A stretch of 64,000 bases of DNA from Symbiodinium sp. CCMP2592 (lineage: Eukaryota; Sar; Dinophyceae; Suessiales; Symbiodiniaceae). Shown piece after piece: positions 42,842 to 51,335 of this stretch. The first letter of the stretch is position 1; every line of letters begins with the position of its first letter. Where the stretch lies: contig CAJNDT010002779.1 in assembly GCA_905221615.1 (NCBI GenBank), forward strand, positions 1,357,501-1,421,500. Reading direction: 5' to 3'. Made by a program: the position numbers and the translations under genes. The notes under the pieces are model-generated. The model searched no databases. It saw only the letters and a list, made by a program, of their open reading frames with translations, and had not been told where the DNA came from.

Positions 42842-45800
42842 CTAAAAACCAGTTCGTGGCCCTGCCTTTCTTAGGCAGTACTGACAGATACCTTTCGTAT
42901 GAATGTGACCCGCATTTCTCAAACCCCGACACCCAATCTCACAATGAATGCAATGCCCCCCAGCTGAAGAATACACTGAAGCCTCGGGATGGAGAACAAT
43001 CACTGGGTCTGTCTGGGTCACTTGAGAAACGGTTCGAGGTTGGGATGGACCTGGAACTACCCTTTCCCTTTGACCCTGAACCGATGCAGCAGCATTCGAC
43101 GACGACGCGGATTGGAGCGGTGGCTGCTCCCACAGTAGGCGAGCGGGTTGCGGTGGTGGTGCTACCGCTCCGGTCGGTATCGAACTCCCAGCAAGGGATG
43201 GGTCTCCGTACACAAGCCGATGGGCTACTGCAGCATCCGGTTGCGTATCCCCTGGGCCATGCATCAGGTTGATGTTAACCCCGCCATAAACACTTGGCTG
43301 CGGTTGCGTCGGCATCACCTCAGGCTGTTTGGGTGATCTCGGACACTTGTTGTGGCCCTTACGTGGCTGGGTGGTAGATTCGCTGCCTGTGGGACTAGAC
43401 TCGCTAACCGCGGCGTCAATGGCTGCCGCCACACGGTCTCGAAGCTTCTTCGCTCTTCGCTCTCTGGTAGCCGACACGGCCCGAACGCGGGGAAGACTGG
43501 TAGGCTCCGCCCCGTGTTTGCTTGTGACTCCCTTTCGCAAAGTCTCCCATAGGCAGACTGTTGACAGTACTATCAACAACACTGCCAACATCAACTCCCA
43601 TGGCCATTCCACTTGAAGGGCGGGTTTGGCTTCCTCGCCCTTGCACACTACACCTTGCAGCGAAGTCAACAAACCAACTAAGCAGACCTTAACCACTTTT
43701 CCGAATCCCTGGGCCTTTTGAACCTTAGGCACTGCACCTTCAGCTTCCCCTTCTGCGGCTCCTAAGCGCAAGAGGTCGCACAGGAACCTGAGCCTAGCTG
43801 ACGGCAAGGGCTTGGTGAGAATGTCCGCCTTCTGGTACACCCCTTGACAGTGGCCAAGCGTCCACCCTTGTTGCAACAACTGGTTCAGCTTGGCTCCTCG
43901 TACCTTGAGGTGCCTTGTTCTCTGGGAACAACCCCCTTTCACCAGGGAAATTGCTGCTGTATTGTCGACTTCCACCTGAGCGGCTTCACACCTCACATCC
44001 AAATCTTCCAGCAAAGCCATGAAAGACTCTCCGTAGGTACATCCCTCGATCACCTGAATCAACTCCGATTCCGCTGAGCTCATCGCTATGAGCTGTTGGC
44101 GTCCTGCGCGCCAAACAACCGGGGTTCCCTTGAACTCGAGGATGTGGCCTCCGTAGGAGTGCTTCCCTTCTGGAGAGAAGGAGGCGTCGGTGTAGATCCG
44201 CAAAGTGGGGGCGGAATCGTCCGCCTTCATCGTCAACTTGTAGTTCTTTGTTTGTGCCAGGTACATAAGCAGGCGGTTTCCTATGGCGACCGCTCTGTGT
44301 GGCTCCGATGACACCAACGAGCACAGAACCGACGTTGTGTAGCAAATGTCGATCCTAGTCCGCTGAGCCAGCCACAGACACTCTCCTGCTAGCCGCTGGG
44401 CTTGCTTTAGGACAGCTTCTCCGTCCTCTGCTGAGGAATCATCACTTCCAACCACCTCCTCATCTTGCCCGTACATGATTTCTCTTGGGCAAGTGACCTT
44501 GGATTTCATTGACGCAGTCAAGCCATGGGCCCTGATGAGCTCATCCACATAGGATTCCTGATCCAGGGTGTAGCTCCCGTCCTCTTTCTTCTCCAACTGC
44601 ATGCCCAGAAACCTCACCGGGTGTCCTGGCTTAGCTTCTGAGAGGCCGTCTGTCTCCCATTTCGCTTTTTCCAGGATCCATTGATGGAAGGATAAGGCTG
44701 TAGCTCGTTCTCCCAACACCAAGAAGTCGTCCACGTAGGTGATCAGATATCCCTTCAGCACTTCCCCGTTCATGATCTTCCAAATGCTGGGATCAGCCTT
44801 CCCTTGAACGAGGCGACATCCCTCAAACACTGCTTCACGTAGAACTTCGTCCCTATATCCTGCCCACCAGACCGGTGCTTCTCTGAAGCCATATAGGACC
44901 TTTCCCAGGGTGTAGCACTCGTCGGGCTCCGCAAGGCCCAACTCGATGAGCCACCGAGGTGGCCTCAGCACATATCTGGCCCCTGCTTCTCGCGGGATTG
45001 GAGTCAGAGTGAAGGCTGAACGGATGTCGCACGTGAAAGCGCTCCATCGGTGAGCGCTGGCCTTGACCAACGAGGCACGGACTAGCTCCGCGGGTGCTCC
45101 GCTCGCATAGAGCGACTCTGCGTCATTGTGTGGTGCCTGGTTTCCGCACGCCACCAGGCGACACTTTCGCCTGTAAAGCTCCTTGGCTCCTGCGGCTGGA
45201 GCTTTGGCTGTGAAGACGCCCTTCAAAGGTATCACAGTGGTGTCTGAGCTGTTAAGAAGCCTGCGGGCCTCTTCTCCAACGTGGCTCCTCAACACACCTG
45301 GGTTCTTCAGGGCATCAAGTTCTTTCTGGATGGCTGCCTTCCACCGGGGTAGATGTTGACGCACTTCACCCTGTGACGCAGTGTGCGTCACGCACAGAGG
45401 CTCTTGCAGTCCTTCCAGAAGCACCTCTAAGTTGTCCGTGGTTGCTACTTCAGCTTTCTTCACAAACTGTGCTTCCTGAAACGGCGGCTGCAACGGGACC
45501 GCTTCAGCCGTGCGCCGCTTCAACGCGGTAGGGTTGGGCAAGGGAACCGGAAGCTGGCTCGGGACACTGCTAAAGGGATCACTTGATGAAGCCGCATTGC
45601 CTGTTGCCTGAACAGCCATGACTTCTGGCGGCGGGGGCCCGGGCTCTTGTAGGATCCGTTCGGTCATCATGGGTGGGGCTTGCCTTACTTCCTCAACTAG
45701 AACCCGAATTACAATCACCTCATTGATGTTCCTTTCCAAGTCGATGATATCAAACATCATCAACCGATCTGGGAACGGCGAGTCATCCAGGTACATGCTG

Positions 45801-47488
45801 TCGTCGTCTGTGAATTGCAAGACACGCGCTACTGGAACCGCCCTACCGTCTGGTGTACGGTACTCCAAAATGGGATCATCACGCCACTGCCTTCCATCTC
45901 GCAAAGTTCCCACCAGCAATCCCCGAGGTATTGCTCCTGACAAGCGGCCTACACCAACTTCATCAGCCCCACTAAGAACCCTAGTCCACCGCTCCATGCC
46001 TTGCTCAAACTGCGCTTCGTCCAGTTCACAAAGGATCCTCCACTCCTCCGGCGGGATTCTTGCGAAACGCACATTCAAGTGCTGAGTTTGCACTGGCATC
46101 CTTTGAAGCCGTCTTGCACGGGGCATGGGCATCCTTTGTGGGTTGGGCCCCACAAGCTTGCATACCTGTGCCTCCTCACCTTGGACAGTCATGGGGAGGT
46201 TAAAGCCTAGCTCCCTTAGCCTATCTAGGTCTTTGCCTGGGAGCTTTGTGGTGCCAAGGGGACTATAACCAGCTACAACCCAACTGGTGGCTTGTGATAG
46301 GGCGTGGTAATGGCGAGCATCAAAGGAAACCACTCGGGATCCTAGGTGGTGCTCAACGCCTGCCTCTTCTGCTCCAAGCGGGGTTGTTACCACAACTCCT
46401 TTGTTCACCGGTTGTGCCCCTTCAACACCTTCTTTTGATAGCTCACTTAACCACAACTGGCGACTGGTCACAGCTGACAAGAAGTTCAAAGTGTCTGGCT
46501 CATTCCTTACGTCCCGGTGCACCCCAACTTCATCTGCTTGGACAACTGTGATTGCAGACCACTGCGGAGCCCTTGTCAGGGTTCTCGCACCACGCTGCAA
46601 GTAGCTGTTGAGGTACGCACACAACCTCTGGTGCGCCTGCGTCGCACGAGTTATCCCTCTAAGTCCGCCATGGCCATAAGCACCAAGCACGATTGAAAAC
46701 CCAAAGGAACCCCGATGCATCCTACGCGAGTTGTTGATGGCTCCCCCAAAGGCTAGCTGCAACAACCTACCACACGCCTCCGGGCTGTAGTCGGCTTCCT
46801 TCGTAAGTTCCTCGGCTAGTGCTTCTGCGGCTGTTGTGACGGCCCTTACGGCCCTCTTTCCGGTGACGCGCCTCAACACCTCCGGAGTTTCACGTGGGGC
46901 CTCATCAGGAACCTCTGCCTCCAACATTGGCTGCACCTCTAGCTCCCTTTCGGGGTCAACAAGCTCGCTAGTGGGCCTGACATTTCGGGCAATCAGGTAG
47001 CCTCCAGTGGCCTCCCTCAGCAACACATGGCCCTGATCAGTTTGCGTGGTGGGAGTCAAGTAAGTGGCATACTCCCAACGCAAGAAGGGCTTCTTTGACT
47101 CTCCTGTCGGGTGCTTGGACTTGAACACTACCCGCTGCCCATACTGATGCACCCTACCTGGCAACCCCAAAGTCTGGTGACGGTGCTCAGCACAGGCTAG
47201 AGCCATAGCGGTGGGCCAATGCTCAAAGCCTAGTCCTGCCGCTGACAAGTGCAACCGGGCCCTAGCCTTAACCCAACCAACCAACCGCTCGGCCAACCCA
47301 TTTGACTTGGGATCATCTCCTTGCGTGAACGAAGGCTGGATCAACTGAGACTGCAACCAATCGGTGGTGGCCTTGGACACGGCCTCTCGAGCTCGGTCCG
47401 TATGGGCCGTCTTCACGGGAAACCCTAATCGCTGGCACTCGGTGACCACTTCTTGCAGTGCTGGCAATATGTGTGCCCCGCTACGCCC
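42842..47488 (-). CDS. pol: Copia Pol, second part: integrase C-half, dioxygenase-like domain, RT, RNase H, C-terminal extension
   Basis: About 1,548 codons after an in-frame TAA (47489-47491), ending at TAG (42842-42844). Residue numbers count from codon 47467. Integrase resumes with catalytic Asp24 (HTDRAR) and Glu60 (GLAERLVGW). Residues 227-405 look like a double-stranded beta-helix dioxygenase, with HRD at 317-319 and a distal HYH at 386-388. Reverse transcriptase (about 700-975) has Asp814 (CDIRSAF) and YVDD at 911-914. RNase H has Asp1094 (YTDAS), Glu1133 (SSAESE), Asp1168 and Asp1215 (KADILTK). After RNase H come about 310 extra residues: one membrane helix (about 1291-1307, after WPWE), a low-complexity stretch, and a tail with CX2C at 1506-1509 and 1528-1531. 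It is in the same frame as the first Pol part, so one stop is the only interruption. It probably acts as part of one polyprotein. Confidence 0.93.
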   Translation of the reverse strand, partial: GRSGAHILPALQEVVTECQRLGFPVKTAHTDRAREAVSKATTDWLQSQLIQPSFTQGDDPKSNGLAERLVGWVKARARLHLSAAGLGFEHWPTAMALACAEHRHQTLGLPGRVHQYGQRVVFKSKHPTGESKKPFLRWEYATYLTPTTQTDQGHVLLREATGGYLIARNVRPTSELVDPERELEVQPMLEAEVPDEAPRETPEVLRRVTGKRAVRAVTTAAEALAEELTKEADYSPEACGRLLQLAFGGAINNSRRMHRGSFGFSIVLGAYGHGGLRGITRATQAHQRLCAYLNSYLQRGARTLTRAPQWSAITVVQADEVGVHRDVRNEPDTLNFLSAVTSRQLWLSELSKEGVEGAQPVNKGVVVTTPLGAEEAGVEHHLGSRVVSFDARHYHALSQATSWVVAGYSPLGTTKLPGKDLDRLRELGFNLPMTVQGEEAQVCKLVGPNPQRMPMPRARRLQRMPVQTQHLNVRFARIPPEEWRILCELDEAQFEQGMERWTRVLSGADEVGVGRLSGAIPRGLLVGTLRDGRQWRDDPILEYRTPDGRAVPVARVLQFTDDDSMYLDDSPFPDRLMMFDIIDLERNINEVIVIRVLVEEVRQAPPMMTERILQEPGPPPPEVMAVQATGNAASSSDPFSSVPSQLPVPLPNPTALKRRTAEAVPLQPPFQEAQFVKKAEVATTDNLEVLLEGLQEPLCVTHTASQGEVRQHLPRWKAAIQKELDALKNPGVLRSHVGEEARRLLNSSDTTVIPLKGVFTAKAPAAGAKELYRRKCRLVACGNQAPHNDAESLYASGAPAELVRASLVKASAHRWSAFTCDIRSAFTLTPIPREAGARYVLRPPRWLIELGLAEPDECYTLGKVLYGFREAPVWWAGYRDEVLREAVFEGCRLVQGKADPSIWKIMNGEVLKGYLITYVDDFLVLGERATALSFHQWILEKAKWETDGLSEAKPGHPVRFLGMQLEKKEDGSYTLDQESYVDELIRAHGLTASMKSKVTCPREIMYGQDEEVVGSDDSSAEDGEAVLKQAQRLAGECLWLAQRTRIDICYTTSVLCSLVSSEPHRAVAIGNRLLMYLAQTKNYKLTMKADDSAPTLRIYTDASFSPEGKHSYGGHILEFKGTPVVWRAGRQQLIAMSSAESELIQVIEGCTYGESFMALLEDLDVRCEAAQVEVDNTAAISLVKGGCSQRTRHLKVRGAKLNQLLQQGWTLGHCQGVYQKADILTKPLPSARLRFLCDLLRLGAAEGEAEGAVPKVQKAQGFGKVVKVCLVGLLTSLQGVVCKGEEAKPALQVEWPWELMLAVLLIVLSTVCLWETLRKGVTSKHGAEPTSLPRVRAVSATRERRAKKLRDRVAAAIDAAVSESSPTGSESTTQPRKGHNKCPRSPKQPEVMPTQPQPSVYGGVNINLMHGPGDTQPDAAVAHRLVYGDPSLAGSSIPTGAVAPPPQPARLLWEQPPLQSASSSNAAASVQGQRERVVPGPSQPRTVSQVTQTDPVIVLHPEASVYSSAGGHCIHCEIGCRGLRNAGHIHTKGICQYCLRKAGPRTGF

Positions 47489-50125
47489 TTAGCCTTTCAT
47501 CGGAACCATAAAGCGCAAGACCTTGTTTTCCCCGCTAAACCCCAACTTGGCAATCTCTTTATCAAACTCTTCATCGCTCAACTTAGAGATTCCTTGGGTG
47601 TCTTCCCAGGGGTCCACGTCCGGCGCCTCGGTGGCAGGGGGCTCCTCTTCTTCCAACCCCTTTGGCTCTGCTGCCCCATCCTCGAACTCCTCCGGATCAT
47701 AGTCCGAGGGGTCGAACAAACTGGCCTCATACCTTTCATCCTCCTCCTGATCCGGTGGCCCCCTGGGGCTCATACCCTCTGCGAGGGGAGCTGGCTTCTC
47801 CTGTGAGGTACCGGAACTCTGCAAGGCCTCCGGCGTTGGGGGTCTCGAACCCTTCTTTGTACGACGCCCACTAGGCTCTGGTGGCAGGGCAACGCTAGGC
47901 ACTCTCAGTCCAGCTACAAGGGCATACTTGTATTTCCCTCCACGCTCGTTCTTGCCTAGCTCCTTAAAGGGTCCGGCGAGGTCAAAGCTTAGGGCATACA
48001 TGTTGGGACACTTGATTCTTCTATGCTGCAGGCCAAGCGCCCCGCTCATAACGCACTGCAAACAGTCCTTGCGGAACGGAATGTGATGTGCTTCTAGGTG
48101 CCTTCGCCACCCCTCCCGTTGCTCGGGCGAAAGCGCTGAGGTCGGGTTCGGTTCTGCTGGTTGGTTCGCCTCCGCGGGCATGGCCTGAACTCCTTCTTCA
48201 TCGCCTTCCAAGGGGACGGCAGCAAACTCCTTCATCAACTCCTGATCCGACTGCTCTCCTAAGTCAATGGCCTTGACCTGTGGCACCTCGGTTCGCTCAC
48301 CCTTGATCTGACGGGGATGGCACACACCCGATTGCGGACCTTCCTCCTCCTCAGCTGAACCTCGGGCCTGGTCCCGCTCGTGGTGGCCACTCGGGGTCCC
48401 TTTCGGTTCCCCTTGACAATGGACGCCTTGACTGAACAGAGCTGCACGTAACTGCCATCTGAAGCCTTCGGGCCACGTCGGGGTCGCGACATCGGGTTTC
48501 GGGTCTGCGCTTGCTAAACCACTTAAGGCTTCCGGGCTAAACCCTAGATTGCTGCACACACGCAGTGGCCTCGTGTGTTGCGCTCCCTTCACAGTCCACG
48601 GTGCCTGGTAGAAACGGCAATTACTCCATTTTGCAAACGGCTCCATCACTTTCTCTTTCACAACCGTTGTGTGAACGCTCGCCAACTCACCTTCGGTGAC
48701 GCAGATTGGAATTCCTTGGCCCCTTGCCACCGATGCAACGGTACAAACCCACAACGGCTGAAGGCTCAAGAGAACATCATTGTCCAACTTCATCTGACTA
48801 GAATCCTTTAGCCCTTTGACACCCCATGGTTCTGCGTCGGACCTCAGTTGCGCCTGACCTTCTGCGGTGTTCATGCGCTGCCACGACCTCACTGGGGGGT
48901 CTGCAATCACAGCTGCCACTCGGCCAGTGAACGCTGCCCACGAGATCGCTCGCCACAGGGTTGCGTCGGTGAGGTCCCAACCTTGGGACAATTGCACATC
49001 CACCTCCACCAAATCATACCCTTGCTGCTGACACATAGCCCTCAACTTAGGGTCACCCCTTCCGCTGCACAGACTCAGTACCCACGAGGATGAGTTGTGC
49101 AACCGCTTCCGCATCCTGCGGTTCAACGGCAACGCCTTGAGCAACTCCCAACCTTGGGCACCTTCCAGATTGGTGGCCAACCTGCTGGAGACACGAGGCG
49201 GTACCTCCCTAAGAAACGGCATCCGGTCAACAAGCTTTTGCGAGGAGACCTGCGAACCACTAGACACGAACTCATCCAGGATCGCCTGAAACTCCTGGTG
49301 TCCTTGCGCGGCAATCTGAGACTGGATCCTTCTCAATCGCCCTTCAAGTTCTCCCACGTGGGCCCCCGCTAGCTCTCGGACTAACTGGAGGGCCTGACGC
49401 TTGCTGATCTGAGGGCATCCGCTACGCATGCTGGTGTCAAGCTTCCCCAAACGGGGGTGCATCAGCTGCAACCCTGTCTTTCGAGACCATTTGACACTGC
49501 AGCCCAGCTGCTCTATCAGCGATCCTAATGGCAGGATCGTCTGCGTCTCTCCTCCTCCGTCCCTGTGCGGAGCGACAAGGGAACCCCCTGGCGTTTGCTT
49601 CCACAGTTGCTTCTGGTCTCCTGCCAGAGACACCATACAGGGCAACAAGTCATCACTGGCCTTCACAGCCGTAGGATCCAGGACCGTATGGGTCGCACCC
49701 GAGTCCAAAAGAGCTGTTGGCTCTTCGGCGCCGCCGCTATCTTCAACCGAAACTGCTCTTACTCGGGCGTTGCCTTCCAGAACTCGGGCCTCCAAATCCT
49801 GCAACTGAGCCTCGATCTTTGCCGCAGTAGCCATCACCGGCGGGTCCATAGCTGCTCTGGCAGCTGGGGAGGCCCCTTCAGATCCTCCATTGCTTGCCTT
49901 GGCATTCGGCGAGCCGCCTTCCTGCTGACCTTCCGCCTCACCTCCTGTAGACCGCAATGCTTCCCTCAAGACGCCTGCCGCTTCCGACAGCACCTTCTTC
50001 AGACCTGCGTCCGCCTTAGGCTTATGGGGTTGGTCCTTAGGGTGGCTCTTACCGGGGCTCGCCTCAGACCTTGGGTGTCCCGGCTGGGGCAGTGCAAGCA
50101 TCCTTCCGGTGGCCTGTGCCTCCAC
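47489..50125 (-). CDS. pol: Copia Pol, first part: protease, methyltransferase-like domain, integrase N-half
   Basis: An 878-codon frame that opens with GTG inside the end of the Gag frame, so it is probably reached by a +1 frameshift rather than its own start. Protease: LLDSGATHT, with catalytic Asp141. Residues about 347-530 resemble a C5-cytosine methyltransferase fold: SLCSGRGD (SAM loop, 351-358), VEVDV (373-377), IADPPVRSW (407-415), and a late KGAQHTRPLRVCSNLGF segment. The cysteine expected after the two prolines is Val412, so methyl transfer is unlikely. Integrase zinc site: His676, His680, Cys688, Cys691; first catalytic Asp715 (LSFDLAG). A long acidic Pro/Glu insert (about 750-860) precedes the TAA stop. 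Neighbour: continuous in frame with the next Pol part. Confidence 0.9.
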   Translation of the reverse strand: MEAQATGRMLALPQPGHPRSEASPGKSHPKDQPHKPKADAGLKKVLSEAAGVLREALRSTGGEAEGQQEGGSPNAKASNGGSEGASPAARAAMDPPVMATAAKIEAQLQDLEARVLEGNARVRAVSVEDSGGAEEPTALLDSGATHTVLDPTAVKASDDLLPCMVSLAGDQKQLWKQTPGGSLVAPHRDGGGETQTILPLGSLIEQLGCSVKWSRKTGLQLMHPRLGKLDTSMRSGCPQISKRQALQLVRELAGAHVGELEGRLRRIQSQIAAQGHQEFQAILDEFVSSGSQVSSQKLVDRMPFLREVPPRVSSRLATNLEGAQGWELLKALPLNRRMRKRLHNSSSWVLSLCSGRGDPKLRAMCQQQGYDLVEVDVQLSQGWDLTDATLWRAISWAAFTGRVAAVIADPPVRSWQRMNTAEGQAQLRSDAEPWGVKGLKDSSQMKLDNDVLLSLQPLWVCTVASVARGQGIPICVTEGELASVHTTVVKEKVMEPFAKWSNCRFYQAPWTVKGAQHTRPLRVCSNLGFSPEALSGLASADPKPDVATPTWPEGFRWQLRAALFSQGVHCQGEPKGTPSGHHERDQARGSAEEEEGPQSGVCHPRQIKGERTEVPQVKAIDLGEQSDQELMKEFAAVPLEGDEEGVQAMPAEANQPAEPNPTSALSPEQREGWRRHLEAHHIPFRKDCLQCVMSGALGLQHRRIKCPNMYALSFDLAGPFKELGKNERGGKYKYALVAGLRVPSVALPPEPSGRRTKKGSRPPTPEALQSSGTSQEKPAPLAEGMSPRGPPDQEEDERYEASLFDPSDYDPEEFEDGAAEPKGLEEEEPPATEAPDVDPWEDTQGISKLSDEEFDKEIAKLGFSGENKVLRFMVPMKG

Positions 50126-51335
50126 ACCTCATGCAGCGATCAGCCCGTTCGCTCTTCGGGATAGCTGACCAATCATGCCCGAACGTGCATTCACCGCCCT
50201 TTTTACAACCTTTACCCTCATGGTACCACTTGCACAACCTCTTTGCTGCATCTCCTCCTGAGCCCGCTGGGATTGAGGACTTAGGGTGCGTCTTAGCAGG
50301 GGTGGCATTCTCACCGGGGGCACCTGATGACACCTTGGCTTCAACCTGTCGCACCTTGTTGGCGTCGGACCTTCCTGCGGAGGGTGTTGCCTGAGACACT
50401 CGGGAAACCCCTTCGAGCTCAGCCAACAAGTGCTCGTAGAACTCCGAAACCTTGGTCGTTGAGGGCTGAGTGTCCACATTAAGAGAAGCCCGCACCAAGT
50501 TGACCCGGAACCCCAAGTTGGGCAAACTCTTCAACACGCTGTTGGTGATGGCCTCCAAGGCCACGATGCATACCGCCGGATCCGGTGGGGACCCTCCCAG
50601 GTCCGTGAGTCGCACCAGCCAGCGGCGCCACGTGCGCAGCTTCAGAACCGCGTCGATCGGCGAGTCCGCCGCCTGTGGGCTTTGCACCTGCCTCAAGGCC
50701 TCTGAGCGCTCTGCCACTCCTCCTGGCTTGTACACCATGTGGAGCTTGCACAACAAGCTCATCACTCCGCTGACCCTCGCTGCACTCAACTCGGACTTTA
50801 CCGTGTCGGGACACGCCTGGATGATGAGATGTTCCATGCGATGTCTCACCCTGGTCCATCGGACATCCCGTTCTGCGGGAGAGGTTCCGTACTTCGTACG
50901 GACCCGGCCCAGTGGAGTGGCCGGGACATACTGGTTGTGATACCAGTCCTGTGCATCCGACAACAGTCGCTCCCAGCACTCTCCCGAGCTATCGGAGAGG
51001 TCTGACATCGCAGGACGAATGGCATGGACCCAATCTGCGAATCCCAGTGCGCCCTCCAAGGTGGGCGACGGTAGCTTTGCGAGCTCACTTATGCCCGGAC
51101 GGACCACTTCCGTGCCCGCCGCGTGTGTGCCGGCAGTCGCTCCTTTGGTTGCTGCTAGGTTCGCGACCACTCCTTGCAACTGGACGATACCTGACATCAT
51201 GGCTTCATATGGAGTCATAGGCGGCGCAGACCCGAAAGGGTGTCCTGTTCCTGCATCAACGCCTAGCCCTGACCCCGAAGTCACCGGATCTCCAAGCGGC
51301 ATCTGCGCTTGGCCGGGTTGCACTGAACCTGGCAC
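50064..51335 (-). CDS. gag: Copia Gag, second part: capsid and nucleocapsid with CCCH and CCHC zinc fingers
   Basis: A 423-codon frame ending at TGA. Residues about 80-310 form the alpha-helical, Trp-containing region expected of a Copia capsid (DWVHAIRP, ECWERLL, WYHNQYV, RVRHRMEHLI). The C-terminal nucleocapsid has two different zinc motifs. One is a CX8CX5CX3H finger (Cys368, Cys377, Cys383, His387), the CCCH type usually seen in cellular RNA-binding proteins. The other is a retroviral knuckle CX2CX4HX4C (Cys401, Cys404, His409, Cys414). The apparent first codon is GTG and lies inside the preceding frame, so translation probably enters by a -1 shift from the Gag N-part. It overlaps the Pol frame by 62 bp. 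Confidence 0.88.
   Translation of the reverse strand: MPGSVQPGQAQMPLGDPVTSGSGLGVDAGTGHPFGSAPPMTPYEAMMSGIVQLQGVVANLAATKGATAGTHAAGTEVVRPGISELAKLPSPTLEGALGFADWVHAIRPAMSDLSDSSGECWERLLSDAQDWYHNQYVPATPLGRVRTKYGTSPAERDVRWTRVRHRMEHLIIQACPDTVKSELSAARVSGVMSLLCKLHMVYKPGGVAERSEALRQVQSPQAADSPIDAVLKLRTWRRWLVRLTDLGGSPPDPAVCIVALEAITNSVLKSLPNLGFRVNLVRASLNVDTQPSTTKVSEFYEHLLAELEGVSRVSQATPSAGRSDANKVRQVEAKVSSGAPGENATPAKTHPKSSIPAGSGGDAAKRLCKWYHEGKGCKKGGECTFGHDWSAIPKSERADRCMRCGGTGHRKDACTAPAGTPKV

Noticed and set aside
49565-50164. 199-codon plus-strand open frame
   Set aside because: Antisense to Gag-Pol; no domain, and codon structure follows the opposite strand.
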